From the IMG/VR virus record IMGVR_UViG_3300021375_001117, positions 1-52,778 of that record: 52,778 bases of DNA; one strand, written 5' to 3'. Origin of the DNA: a virus. Of this stretch, positions 38,110-47,162 are shown piece by piece; within the stretch, counting starts at the first letter, position 1, and each line of letters starts with the position of its first letter. The position numbers and the translations under genes are program-made. The notes beneath the pieces are model-generated. The model saw only the letters and a program-made list of their open reading frames with translations, was not told where the DNA came from and ran no database searches.

Positions 38110-40944
38110 TTAACTACCTGTTTGACCTAATGTACTTTGAATTCTTATCGGAACATATATAAACTCAACTGCTTTAGTTGGTTGTATTGCAACGTCTAAG
38201 TATAACTCATTTCTATTAATTCTTGCAGTAGTGTTGTTTGTTTCATCACAAACTGTAATAAAGTCAAACACACCTCTTAGGCTTACAAGTTCTGACAATA
38301 ATTGGTCAGCAACTCGTTTTACGCCTTGTCTAGTAATAGAATCATTTGGTTCGAACAAGAATGGTTTTACACCGATATCTAATTGATATCTGACATAGTT
38401 AATCAATCTTGCTACGTTAATTCTATCTAAAGCACTAGAATTTGGATTTAATGTTTTCTGTCCAAATACTGCTAGACCTTGTCCAGGGAAGTTTCCAATT
38501 GGGTTAATTTTGTTTGCGTAAAGAGTATCTCTTTGACCTTCACTTAAATTAACTACTTGGAATTCACTAGTTGCTTCGTTCACATAACCAACTGAAGTAG
38601 CATTTTGTACTAAACCTCTGTTGAATCCTGCTGGAGCAAACCACTGATATGCTACCTGGTCATTGTATGCTAAAGTTCTTAAAGCAATGTGACTTGCTGG
38701 AACTACAACATTTGTACCGTCTAGGTTAGTTGTTAAACCGTGTGGGTAATGAACTGCCGCATAGGCTGAACTTGAAACAAGTCCTTCTTTACCGTTCTCA
38801 CCTGCTTTATTGGCATTGGTTGCCCAATTTTGTAGACTTAATGAACTACTGTCTAAAGTGAATGGAGCATCTGCTAAGATAAATCCAACTTCTTTTTTAT
38901 CAGTATTTAATGTAATCATTTCATCTAATAAGCCTGGGAAGCCTGGAGCAGAAATAACATTAAAGAAGTTAGTCTCACTTCTAATGTCTTGGTCGCCAGA
39001 AAGTTCTGCCGCCATTTTTGTTTCTACTACACGTCTAACTGCATCATTTCCACTATACATACTTCCGTCTGCTTTGTTTCCACTTGCTGTTACCCAAACA
39101 TTACCAATGTTTGTATCTACTGGAGTATAGTTAATTTTATACTCTTTAACATTTTTACCACTATATCTAGTGTTCCAAGCCAATATACCAACTGCTTTAG
39201 TACTTGCCAATGTTGCGTCTGCATCTAAACTACTTGTTGGTGTTTGCCTAAAGTCTTTAAATATAATACCATCGCCTGTTACTTGGTCTGTGTTATCAAC
39301 TTTAACCCACGCACTTGTACTAGCATTCCACTTGTAAATTGCTGGTTGGTCAACTGCGTCTGAATCAACCCAAAGGTCACCATTTACCAAACTGCTTACG
39401 CCGTCTGCTTTCTTGGTAGGCTCTGTTGCTGTTACGTTTACGTCATAGTCTGTACTATATGAAGTCCATCCTACACTAGGCTTGTTGTATAAAATATCAA
39501 CATTAGCACTAGTATCATACCATAGTTTACCATCTGTTAATGATCCAGTTGGGGCACTTGCACCTGCACTATAAGTTAATGTAGTGTCACTTGCTGGATT
39601 TTTCCAGTTACTGTAAATGCCTGCTGTGATGTTTATATTAGTTGGGCCAAATCCGCCAACATTACCTGCTCTAACTCTGATATCTCTACCTGTTGAACTA
39701 GTTAAAGTAATTTTACCACCAACATTTGAAGCAACAATACTACTTGATGCTGTGCTAAATGCTGAGTTGAAGTCTTGAATCATATCATCGACACTTGCGT
39801 TTCCGTCTGCGTCGCTGTCTGTTCTAAACTGAACGTTGATGTTACTGCTTGATGTTTGACTGTCATTTACGATAATACTTACTGTAGCACCTGTATGACT
39901 TGCTAAACTTATTGCTGTATCTGTTAAGGCACTTGAACTTTGTACAATTAAAGTACTAGAACCATTATGTCTTAAAATTTCTAATTCTCCTGCTAATACA
40001 GGATCATCGTCACCGTCTTGATTTCTATTTGCAATAAATGTACCTGCTGTAACATTATTACCATTTGTTGTGTAATAGTTATGCGTACTGCTCCATACTG
40101 CTGGATTTACTAAACTAAAAGCACCTGTTGATGAATTGTAAACTTTAACGGCAATGTTTGAACCGTTGTTTAATACATCGTGCTGGAATAATAAATCGCC
40201 ATTTGCTAAAGCACCACCACTGTTCTGTGTGGTTGGTAATGAAGCAAAACTTGCCATTTGGAAGTCCTTGCTAACAACATCTTTGAAACTTGTTTCATTT
40301 GTTGTTATTTGATACCAAGTATCTGAATACTTGTAATAAAACTTAATCAACGTACTAGCCGCACCTGTGCTTGTCATTGTGACAACTGCTATAGAGCCAT
40401 TCTGTAATACAGAAGCCTTTGGTGCGCCACTACCTGCGATTTGGTCTGTTGTAAGTACTGTGTAACTTGCAACGTCCCATTTACCTGTAGTGCTGTTATA
40501 TTGTTTAAGTCCAAATTTTGAATTTGGTGTGTCGAGCCATATAGCACCATTAACTGGTGATACTGTTGGGGCATTAACAGAACCTGCTAAGTCTCCTAAG
40601 TCTATATCTGCTCTTAGTACATAGGCTCTGCTAGAGATACCTAAAAAACTGTGAGCGGCTAATAAGCCGTACTCATTAATTGCTGATCCGTGTAATTGTG
40701 AACCACCTGATGAATAAAAAAGAGGATCTCCATAACTCTGAAGTAACTCTCTTTGACTTGTAATCAGTTTTAATTTACCTGCCTCAGCGGCTGTAGTAAA
40801 AGAAGCAGTTCCACTGCCATCTGGATTACTTTTGTCTTGTTTTGTTGCTATAATTAGCAACGGCACCGTACCTTGTGAGGCCGGCGTGTAAAACGATTCA
40901 TCTGTAGTGGTTATACTAACACCGGGGGATGTCAATGTAGCCAT
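38110..40944 (-). CDS. 18: Tail sheath protein gp18, with repeat-bearing insertion
   Basis: 944 residues against 659 in T4. N-terminus ATLTSPGVSITTTDESFYTP and C-terminal third (RINVARLINYVRYQLDIGVK, FEPNDSITRQGVKRVADQLL, VEFIYVPIRIQST) are clear sheath. Between about 130 and 570 lies a Ser/Thr/Asn-rich insertion with repeats of the type NGxLWxDTxxxxxxxYNxxxxxW (for example NGAIWLDTPN, DGKLWYDTSA, NGDLWVDSDA). These probably form exposed decoration domains on the sheath. Leadered late promoter, 5' hairpin, AGGAG and terminator. Confidence 0.94.
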   Translation of the reverse strand: MATLTSPGVSITTTDESFYTPASQGTVPLLIIATKQDKSNPDGSGTASFTTAAEAGKLKLITSQRELLQSYGDPLFYSSGGSQLHGSAINEYGLLAAHSFLGISSRAYVLRADIDLGDLAGSVNAPTVSPVNGAIWLDTPNSKFGLKQYNSTTGKWDVASYTVLTTDQIAGSGAPKASVLQNGSIAVVTMTSTGAASTLIKFYYKYSDTWYQITTNETSFKDVVSKDFQMASFASLPTTQNSGGALANGDLLFQHDVLNNGSNIAVKVYNSSTGAFSLVNPAVWSSTHNYYTTNGNNVTAGTFIANRNQDGDDDPVLAGELEILRHNGSSTLIVQSSSALTDTAISLASHTGATVSIIVNDSQTSSSNINVQFRTDSDADGNASVDDMIQDFNSAFSTASSSIVASNVGGKITLTSSTGRDIRVRAGNVGGFGPTNINITAGIYSNWKNPASDTTLTYSAGASAPTGSLTDGKLWYDTSANVDILYNKPSVGWTSYSTDYDVNVTATEPTKKADGVSSLVNGDLWVDSDAVDQPAIYKWNASTSAWVKVDNTDQVTGDGIIFKDFRQTPTSSLDADATLASTKAVGILAWNTRYSGKNVKEYKINYTPVDTNIGNVWVTASGNKADGSMYSGNDAVRRVVETKMAAELSGDQDIRSETNFFNVISAPGFPGLLDEMITLNTDKKEVGFILADAPFTLDSSSLSLQNWATNANKAGENGKEGLVSSSAYAAVHYPHGLTTNLDGTNVVVPASHIALRTLAYNDQVAYQWFAPAGFNRGLVQNATSVGYVNEATSEFQVVNLSEGQRDTLYANKINPIGNFPGQGLAVFGQKTLNPNSSALDRINVARLINYVRYQLDIGVKPFLFEPNDSITRQGVKRVADQLLSELVSLRGVFDFITVCDETNNTTARINRNELYLDVAIQPTKAVEFIYVPIRIQSTLGQTGS

Positions 40945-40962
40945 AATTTTTCTCCTAAAAAA

Positions 40963-40977
40963 AACATTTATAATGTT
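40963..40977 (-). promoter_or_regulatory. 5'-terminal hairpin of the sheath mRNA
   Basis: AACATT / AATGTT stem with a 3-base loop; the predicted +1 (40977) is the first base of the stem. Followed by a U run and AGGAG. Confidence 0.55.
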
Positions 40978-40982
40978 AGTAG

Positions 40983-40990
40983 TATTTACC
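40983..40990 (-). promoter_or_regulatory. Late promoter of gp18 with leader
   Basis: GGTAAATA on the minus strand; 5 bp then A (+1) at 40977; 33-base leader with AGGAG. Confidence 0.72.
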
Positions 40991-41066
40991 TAAATTCGTT
41001 GTTTTAGTGCGGTATTAGAATGTAGCAGAACTGCTAATTTTTAAAAATAATGATAAATAATCGATT

Positions 41067-41750
41067 TTAGACTAAATCGAACTTTTGATGTGTTTTTTCG
41101 TCTTTTGCAACGTAATTTGTATTTATTTTGAGTACTTCTGTATCCAGTTCTTCTAAGGTGCCATTGTTATTAATAACGTCATCAAATTCATAACCTACCC
41201 AATCCCATTCGCTTGAATGAACGTGTTTGTAATTGGTATTCATTATGTGTAATGACTTAGGATCTCCGGTATTTGCCTTAACGGCAAAATCGTACCATTC
41301 TGGAATGTTTCCTCTTATAACGTGATATACTTTGCCACCTAGTTTTTTAATAAAGTCTAACTCGTTCACAAATCTACAATCGCTTATAATTACACACCTG
41401 TGGTTTTTGTGTTGTTGAAGTATCCTATATTCTAAACTGGACAACCATATATCTTTATTAAAATGGTCTCTTAATACATCTGTCCCAATAAGTTGTAATG
41501 CTAATCTAGGCGTAAATCCTTTTATACCTAACTTGCCACTCCAATATAAATCTACAGTTTCTCTGAATTCTCTGCTTTTCTGAGTTTGACCTTCTAGTAA
41601 TTCTCTATCCCAACCAAATATACTTGCACATACACTTTTTAGTGGGCCTGCAAAACTTTCTTGAACACAACCGGATTCGACCAATTTAGTGGCTACTGAG
41701 TCTTTGCCCGAGCCTATAAATCCTACTAAACCGATTATTCTATTTGACAT
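41067..41750 (-). CDS. 1: Deoxynucleoside monophosphate kinase (T4 gene 1 family)
   Basis: 227 residues (T4 gp1 241). P-loop GLVGFIGSGKDSVATKLVES near 7-26, FAGPLKSVCASIFGWDRELL near 33, GFTPRLALQLIGTDVLRDHF near 77, VIISDCRFVNELDFIKKLGG near 118 (Walker B and Arg). Phosphorylates dNMPs for phage DNA synthesis. The ATG is at the stop of the gene upstream. A weak stem-loop overlaps its stop codon. Confidence 0.88.
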   Translation of the reverse strand: MSNRIIGLVGFIGSGKDSVATKLVESGCVQESFAGPLKSVCASIFGWDRELLEGQTQKSREFRETVDLYWSGKLGIKGFTPRLALQLIGTDVLRDHFNKDIWLSSLEYRILQQHKNHRCVIISDCRFVNELDFIKKLGGKVYHVIRGNIPEWYDFAVKANTGDPKSLHIMNTNYKHVHSSEWDWVGYEFDDVINNNGTLEELDTEVLKINTNYVAKDEKTHQKFDLV

Positions 41751-42502
41751 TATCCGATTACAAAGCCTAAATGTTTATTTCCTTCTTCCATATTGTTTAT
41801 AGCCGCCAATAATCTTTCTTTGTCAGCCATTGATTCCTGTTTTAATGCATCACCGTTAAGTGTAACTGCTCCGCCTGGACCAGGTAAACCTCCTGGGAAT
41901 TTACTTCTTGCTTCGCCTAACATCATTTTACATTCTGCTAAGGCCCAATCTGCAATCCAAGGTTTCGCATAATTGTCGTTAAGCAATATTTCTTCAGGTA
42001 CATAATTATATACTCCAACGGAAATATCTTCTTCGTGTTTTATGGCTCTTAGTATTTTTAAAACTTTGGTATTTGGATTAAACGTAAAATCGTACTCACT
42101 ACCAAATATTCTTCCTAATGTTTCTTTATACTGAGCAAATGCATCAAAAACTGCTAATCCACCAATCTGTCCTGCTTGAACCATATACATATTATGGAAA
42201 GCAACATCAAACGGATCAAAGTTAGTACCACCTGTTGATGTGGAACTTACTCCTCTTCTATAAACTTTTCTAACATTTAGAACTTCTGCAGGCAAACTGT
42301 ATTCTTGAACGTCTACTAGAGTAGATAAAAATACATAACTTTCTTCACTTGCAACGTCACTACGAGACCGTAACACATCAATTGCTTTGGATATAGCAAG
42401 ATTGTAGTGTTCTGGATCTAATTCCACATCAACCATACCGTCGCCTAAACGAAGTTTGATTTCTGTGATTAATTTATTTTTGTTGGTCTCGGATGAACTC
42501 AT
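41750..42502 (-). CDS. Putative neck / head-tail connector protein (gp13-like)
   Basis: 250 residues. IKLRLGDGMVDVELDPEHYN then AISKAIDVLRSRSD near 15-50 and LVDVQEYSLPAEVLNVRKVY near 62 resemble the N-terminal part of neck or connector proteins of marine T4-like phages; the middle has FDPFDVAFHNMYM. A leaderless late gene close to gp14/gp15. Exact T4 equivalent uncertain; gp13 is my best guess. Confidence 0.5.
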   Translation of the reverse strand: MSSSETNKNKLITEIKLRLGDGMVDVELDPEHYNLAISKAIDVLRSRSDVASEESYVFLSTLVDVQEYSLPAEVLNVRKVYRRGVSSTSTGGTNFDPFDVAFHNMYMVQAGQIGGLAVFDAFAQYKETLGRIFGSEYDFTFNPNTKVLKILRAIKHEEDISVGVYNYVPEEILLNDNYAKPWIADWALAECKMMLGEARSKFPGGLPGPGGAVTLNGDALKQESMADKERLLAAINNMEEGNKHLGFVIG

Positions 42503-42507
42503 ACAAG

Positions 42508-42515
42508 TATTTATC
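42508..42515 (-). promoter_or_regulatory. Late promoter, leaderless type
   Basis: GATAAATA, CTTGT, ATG at 42502 (minus strand). Confidence 0.74.
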
Positions 42516-43678
42516 TAAAACGTGGTTAGTAAAATAGTATGTTCATTTATTCTACCATTCATTTTAGTACCAGTAGTAGTTAGTGATTCAAACTCTTTAG
42601 CAAATTTTGTTTTTGCTGAGCCTGTCCAGTTCTTTATTTGCTCTGCTGGCTTACGCAATGTTTTTTGCTCACTAGAGTCAGGGCAAAAGTCTAGTATTGT
42701 TGTACCTTTAACCATTAAACCTGCATCAGGTCTGTTCAGTGCTTTGGGGTCTTTGCTTGTTGCGTGGTAGACTCCTACCTTTCTGTTCTTTGTGTTGTAC
42801 ACCCATAATTCATTGCAATTAACGATGTCTGTGGGCGAGATAGACGCCAATCCTAACTCACTAAAGGCTTCCATATACTTTAACTTTTTAATAATAGAGT
42901 CTTTACTTCTTGCTCTAGGCTTTCTTGCTTTACGAGTTGACTTTGCTTGATTGATAACTGTGTCACAAGCAGTTTCAATCTTTTCAAAAAATGCTAGGTA
43001 ATCTTTTCTCATTTTAACAGTCATAAAATTGTAGCCTTCTTTAATATCTTCATCTTGCCACTCTACAACTTCTACTGCTTCTGCTTTAGCATACTCATAT
43101 GATTCTACAATCAATTTGGCGTGATTAGCCTTAACGGCAGGTTGATACGATTGCATCATCTTGTATGGATCGAAGTCTTTAACAGTTTTATTGCCTGATA
43201 TAAATTCATCTAGATATGCTTCAAAGTCTCCCAGCAAGTCTGTAATTTGTTCTTGCATTCTTTCTTTGATTGTTACAATTTTTGTTTTTTGTTTTTCTTG
43301 TTTTTCTTTCTTTTCTAAAATTGCTGTCTTGCCTCTTGTAATCCATTCTAATTTGCGTTTTTCCAAATGTTTTTTGAAGCCTTCACTTAGATAGCCTAGT
43401 TTGGTTTCTATAAAGAATGAGTTGCCAGTGGCAGAAAATGCCCAGTCTGGATTTGCTAGGATAAGTTTAATTTCTTCTTTATCCCACCCTGATTTGTTTT
43501 TAATCCAATTCCTTGCCGCGGAAACTGTTTGCTTACTTTTAATCTCTGTGCGGACAAAGTACTCACATTCTTTGAATGCTTTTTCTCTATCGTTCTCATC
43601 TGTTAAAAGTTTTAGAGTTTTCCACTCTGGTTCTTTGGTAATAAAAACTGAACGTGTTTTAATTTTTCTTCTTGGCAT
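42515..43678 (-). CDS. Hypothetical basic protein, 387 aa
   Basis: Lys-rich; N-terminal globular part (WIKNKSGWDKEEIKLILANP), a coiled-coil Lys/Glu stretch (LEKKEKQEKQKTKIVTIKER) near 120-140, and a C-terminal domain with LWVYNTKNRKVGVYHA and GLMVKGTTILDFCPDSSEQ. Not assigned; resembles conserved proteins of marine T4-like phages and could bind DNA. Overlaps the upstream membrane-protein gene by 20 bases, hence likely early-expressed with it. Confidence 0.62.
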   Translation of the reverse strand: MPRRKIKTRSVFITKEPEWKTLKLLTDENDREKAFKECEYFVRTEIKSKQTVSAARNWIKNKSGWDKEEIKLILANPDWAFSATGNSFFIETKLGYLSEGFKKHLEKRKLEWITRGKTAILEKKEKQEKQKTKIVTIKERMQEQITDLLGDFEAYLDEFISGNKTVKDFDPYKMMQSYQPAVKANHAKLIVESYEYAKAEAVEVVEWQDEDIKEGYNFMTVKMRKDYLAFFEKIETACDTVINQAKSTRKARKPRARSKDSIIKKLKYMEAFSELGLASISPTDIVNCNELWVYNTKNRKVGVYHATSKDPKALNRPDAGLMVKGTTILDFCPDSSEQKTLRKPAEQIKNWTGSAKTKFAKEFESLTTTGTKMNGRINEHTILLTTF

Positions 43679-43916
43679 CTACTATTTTTATCTCTACTAG
43701 TTCATTTTTAACTATAAACTGGATCCAATCGGGCCAATTTTTAAATCCTAGTATATGTTTAGGATTTTTAAATGCTTTCTTTTCAGCATAGAATTCGCTT
43801 ATCTCAACTATGCCTTCCGCTTTGCCCAAGGTACGTCCGTGTTCGTAGCCTTTGTTATAACAGTATGTTGAATAAAGTGCACCTATTATTGTGAATGCAA
43901 GTATCGTCATTTCCAT
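43659..43916 (-). CDS. Small membrane protein, 85 aa, early gene
   Basis: One N-terminal hydrophobic segment (MEMTILAFTIIGALYSTYCY), then a charged soluble tail (EHGRTLGKAEGIVEISEFY; KNWPDWIQFIVKNELVEI). Probably an inner-membrane anchored protein. Perfect sigma-70 promoter and AGGAG upstream indicate early expression; superinfection or host-takeover function is only a guess. Confidence 0.6.
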   Translation of the reverse strand: MEMTILAFTIIGALYSTYCYNKGYEHGRTLGKAEGIVEISEFYAEKKAFKNPKHILGFKNWPDWIQFIVKNELVEIKIVDAKKKN

Positions 43917-43937
43917 AAATGTTCTCCTGTTATGGTT

Positions 43938-43966
43938 ATTATATATGCCTTTGGGTACAAAGTCAA
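43938..43966 (-). promoter_or_regulatory. Sigma-70 promoter, divergent from a late promoter
   Basis: TTGACT (43961-43966), 17-bp spacer, TATAAT (43938-43943) on the minus strand; leader about 15 bases with AGGAG. Confidence 0.88.
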
Positions 43967-43987
43967 CACAAAATAGAATCGCAGAAC

Positions 43988-43995
43988 GATAAATA
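43988..43995 (+). promoter_or_regulatory. Late promoter, leaderless type (plus strand)
   Basis: GATAAATA, GTGTT, ATG at 44001 on the plus strand. Same 5-bp spacing as the minus-strand copies. Confidence 0.75.
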
Positions 43996-44000
43996 GTGTT

Positions 44001-45077
44001 ATGCCTAAAATAAGTTTATGGAATCCGGAAAAAACAAACGACTACTATTTTACAAGTAGGATAGTTGGCGAGCATCTGTTCTCAGGTGGCACAGGAATAT
44101 TTGTTCACAAGTATTTAGGTGTTGCTGAAGATGTATCAGACGGAAATGACTATACTCAAAAAAGTCCTTTAAACTATTACGACAGTGATGGTAATAAAAG
44201 AACTGGAGAGTCTGTAATACAAGATTTATTATTTTTAGAAAACAGAGATAGAATTTACAGTCAAGACGTATATGAACTTAGAGGAGCCTACGATATAGGC
44301 GATAACGACTTCGATATGACACAATTTGGATTATTTTTATCCAATGATACTATATTCATAAATTTACATATTGAAAGTATGGTAGATGCTTTGGGCAGAA
44401 AGTTAATGGCAGGTGATGTAATTGAGTTACCTCATCTGAGAGATGATTTATTATTGGACGACAGAGAAGAAGCAATTAATAGATTTTATGTTGTTCAAGA
44501 TGGTAGTAGACCATCTTCAGGATTTGATCCAAGATGGTGGCCTCACTTATGGAGAATTAAGTGTGGACCAATTACAGATTCACAAGAATACAGAGATATT
44601 ATTGGGACTGGAGAAGAAATTGGTGACCTTAGAGATGCTATTAGTACATACCAAGATGAGATTGATATTTCAGATGCTATTGTACAACAAGCAGAAAATG
44701 ATGTACCATACGACGAATCATATCAAGCAGGAGTACACCTTTATGTTAATGAAGAATTACCCAACAAGCCTATTATAGGAACTGTTGAAGGTGCTCCTAA
44801 TGGTGTAGCATTAGTAGGCAGTGGAACAAGTTTCCCTGTTTCGTCAAATGATAACGACTACTTCCTAAGAACAGACTTTACACCAAACAGATTATTTAAG
44901 AAGTCTGGTACTAGATGGGTTAAAGTACAAGATGATACTAAACAAAGTTGGAACAATGCTAACAGAATTTTAAGTTCATTTATTAATAACAGTAATAAAA
45001 CTACACAATCAGATGGTAGTACAATAGATGAAATGCAATTTGTCAGTAAAGTTGTAAAACCTAAAACGGATAATTAA
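44001..45077 (+). CDS. Neck protein, gp14-like
   Basis: 358 residues (T4 gp14 256). QDLLFLENRDRIYSQDVYEL near 75, DNDFDMTQFGLFLSNDTIFI near 95, LMAGDVIELPHLRDDLLLDD near 134 and INRFYVVQDGSRPSSGFDPR follow the gp14 pattern of an Mg-like neck protein that joins head and tail. The C-terminal 100 residues are extra, with a module DNDYFLRTDFTPNRLFKKSG then RWVKV. First gene of the plus-strand late operon. Confidence 0.6.
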   Translation: MPKISLWNPEKTNDYYFTSRIVGEHLFSGGTGIFVHKYLGVAEDVSDGNDYTQKSPLNYYDSDGNKRTGESVIQDLLFLENRDRIYSQDVYELRGAYDIGDNDFDMTQFGLFLSNDTIFINLHIESMVDALGRKLMAGDVIELPHLRDDLLLDDREEAINRFYVVQDGSRPSSGFDPRWWPHLWRIKCGPITDSQEYRDIIGTGEEIGDLRDAISTYQDEIDISDAIVQQAENDVPYDESYQAGVHLYVNEELPNKPIIGTVEGAPNGVALVGSGTSFPVSSNDNDYFLRTDFTPNRLFKKSGTRWVKVQDDTKQSWNNANRILSSFINNSNKTTQSDGSTIDEMQFVSKVVKPKTDN

Positions 45078-45079
45078 AA

Positions 45080-45385
45080 ATGAAAATATATGAAGTAGCA
45101 GATAGAGTAGAGCAATTAGAAGATAAACTATATGATATGAAGTCGGCTAAAAGTAATGCTAGAAATATTACTAAAAAAATAAAGTACAGCAATGTTTATA
45201 GTGAAATAGTTGCGGAGTTAGGAACACTAGCAGAAGATAATGGTTTAGAATTAGACGAATATCAAATTCGACAAGTTTATCAAGCACAAAACCATTTAGA
45301 GTCTGAAATATATCAATTGGAAGAAATATTCGATGACGCAATTAGAGAACTTAGAAATAAAATAGATGACGCGGAAGAAGAATGA
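45080..45385 (+). CDS. Small coiled-coil protein, 101 aa
   Basis: Helical and charged throughout (VADRVEQLEDKLYDMKSAKS; LEEIFDDAIRELRNKIDDAE). Two bases after the gp14-like stop, overlaps gp15 by ATGA. Function unknown; could be a small virion or assembly factor. Confidence 0.6.
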   Translation: MKIYEVADRVEQLEDKLYDMKSAKSNARNITKKIKYSNVYSEIVAELGTLAEDNGLELDEYQIRQVYQAQNHLESEIYQLEEIFDDAIRELRNKIDDAEEE

Positions 45386-46740
45386 AATATTGGTATGACG
45401 AACAGTTAAGAAGGTACATACTTCAGTTTGTGAGAATATTTGCAAACTTCAAAGTTAAAGAAGGCGGTAAAGGTACACAGAAACCTTACTACAATCAAGT
45501 GCCCGTTAGATATGCTGATATGAGCAGAATGGTTGCACATATACTTAGACAAAACTCTGAGAATATGATTAATAGCACACCGTTTATTGCTTGTTCTATT
45601 CAACAGTTAGCAATAGCAAGAGATAGAACACACGAGCCAAACTTTGTTGATAAAAAACAAATTACTGAAAGAAAATACGATAAAGAAACAAACAGTTACA
45701 GCACGTTGCCTGGCAACCAATATACTATAGAAAGATATATGCCAGTGCCGTATAATTTAACAATGCAGGTCGATATATGGACTCCTAACACTGATACTAA
45801 GATGCAGTTGTTAGAACAGATACTTGTATTGTTTAATCCAACAATTCAAATTCAAGCAAATACAAATCCGTTAGACTGGACTAACATTGTTGAAGTTGAA
45901 CTTATAGATTTACAGTGGACCAGTAGAACACAGCCTGTTGGAGTAGATGAGCAGATTGATATTGCATCTCTAACATTTACTTTACCTATTTGGTTAAATC
46001 CACCAGCAAAAGTTAAAAAACAAGAAATAGTAGAACAAATAGTTGCTGATATAAAACTTGTAGATAACTTGCAAGAGTTAGGATATGATGATGAAATATA
46101 TGATTTCTTTGGCGATTTAGAAAATGCCGCCAGTGTTATTGTAACTCCAGGCAATTATAGAATTGGGGTGTCAGGAACAGAAGTACAATTACTTTCACAA
46201 GACAGTTTATCAATTAAAAAGTGGAATGAAGATTTAATAGATGCGTATGGAAAACTTAGAGATGGCGTTAGTATTTTAAAACTAAGACAATCAAATGACC
46301 ACGAAGACCATACACAAGACATAATAGGAACTGTTTCAACACATTCATCAGATGCAGATAAACTTACATTTACAATAGACAGCGATACATTACCAGCAAC
46401 AACACTCGGTGACATAGCAAAAATTATCGACCCACAAGTAAACTATCCAGGAGACGGTACACTTGCTCCTGTGTTTGACGGGCAACGATATCTTATTACT
46501 GAAGAAATATCAGCATCAGGATATCCCGATTGGGGTATAGATGCACAAGAAAATGATATAATTCAATACAGTCAATCATCATCTAAATGGACAGTTGTTT
46601 TCGATGCTAGTTCATATTCAGGTACGGTACCTGTTACAAAGAACTTAAATACTAACAAACGTTATAAATTTGTGAGTAATCAATGGATATCCGTTTACGA
46701 AGGAGAGTACAACCCAGGGTTTTGGAAACTGGTGCTTTAG
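45382..46740 (+). CDS. 15: Tail sheath stabiliser / completion protein gp15, C-terminally extended
   Basis: 452 residues (T4 gp15 272). The N-terminal 250 match gp15: YWYDEQLRRYILQFVRIFAN, VPVRYADMSRMVAHILRQNS, YNLTMQVDIWTPNTDTKMQL, LEQILVLFNPTIQI, LTFTLPIWLNPPAKVKKQEI. gp15 caps the tail top and binds the neck. The remaining 200 residues are an extra beta-rich region with W-containing repeats (ENDIIQYSQSSSKWTVVFDA, NTNKRYKFVSNQWISVYEG). Confidence 0.86.
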   Translation: MKYWYDEQLRRYILQFVRIFANFKVKEGGKGTQKPYYNQVPVRYADMSRMVAHILRQNSENMINSTPFIACSIQQLAIARDRTHEPNFVDKKQITERKYDKETNSYSTLPGNQYTIERYMPVPYNLTMQVDIWTPNTDTKMQLLEQILVLFNPTIQIQANTNPLDWTNIVEVELIDLQWTSRTQPVGVDEQIDIASLTFTLPIWLNPPAKVKKQEIVEQIVADIKLVDNLQELGYDDEIYDFFGDLENAASVIVTPGNYRIGVSGTEVQLLSQDSLSIKKWNEDLIDAYGKLRDGVSILKLRQSNDHEDHTQDIIGTVSTHSSDADKLTFTIDSDTLPATTLGDIAKIIDPQVNYPGDGTLAPVFDGQRYLITEEISASGYPDWGIDAQENDIIQYSQSSSKWTVVFDASSYSGTVPVTKNLNTNKRYKFVSNQWISVYEGEYNPGFWKLVL

Positions 46741-47162
46741 TAAAAATAGGCGCAGGAGCAGTTTTCATTTCAAAAAGCACAGGGCGATGTCTCTTACAAT
46801 TAAGAAATAATAGTAATAAAAGAAACAATAACACTTGGGGTCTGTGGGGTGGAATGGTTGACGAAAATGAAACACCGTTGGAATGCCTGCACAGAGAACT
46901 TACAGAAGAAATAGCAGAATACCCAGGCATACTAAAATTAAATCCTATAGATGTTTTCAGAAGCAAAGATAAAAAATTTATATATTACAGTTTTGCGTGT
47001 ATAGTGGAAGACGAATTTATACCTACCCTCAATGAAGAAAGTGCAGGATACTGCTGGGTAGACATTGGCAAGTGGCCCAAACCACTTCATTCAGAAGTTA
47101 AAAAAACCTTAGACAAAAGTGGAACAGAAAAACTTAGACTTATTTTGGAGTTAAATGGATAA
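46683..47162 (+). CDS. Nudix hydrolase
   Basis: 159 residues. Nudix box GGMVDENETPLECLHRELTEEI near 55-77 (Gx5Ex7REUxEExGU with I for the last Gly-adjacent residue). Hydrolyses nucleoside diphosphate-X compounds such as NDP-sugars, NADH, Ap4A or RNA caps; substrate not predictable. The ATG at 46683 lies 58 bases inside gp15; a TTG near 46721 following GGAG is a possible alternative start. Confidence 0.8.
   Translation: MDIRLRRRVQPRVLETGALVKIGAGAVFISKSTGRCLLQLRNNSNKRNNNTWGLWGGMVDENETPLECLHRELTEEIAEYPGILKLNPIDVFRSKDKKFIYYSFACIVEDEFIPTLNEESAGYCWVDIGKWPKPLHSEVKKTLDKSGTEKLRLILELNG

Noticed and set aside
41020-41036. Palindrome TAGCAGAACTGCTA after the dNMP kinase gene
   Set aside because: Short 6-bp stem without a T run on either strand; too weak to call a terminator or operator.
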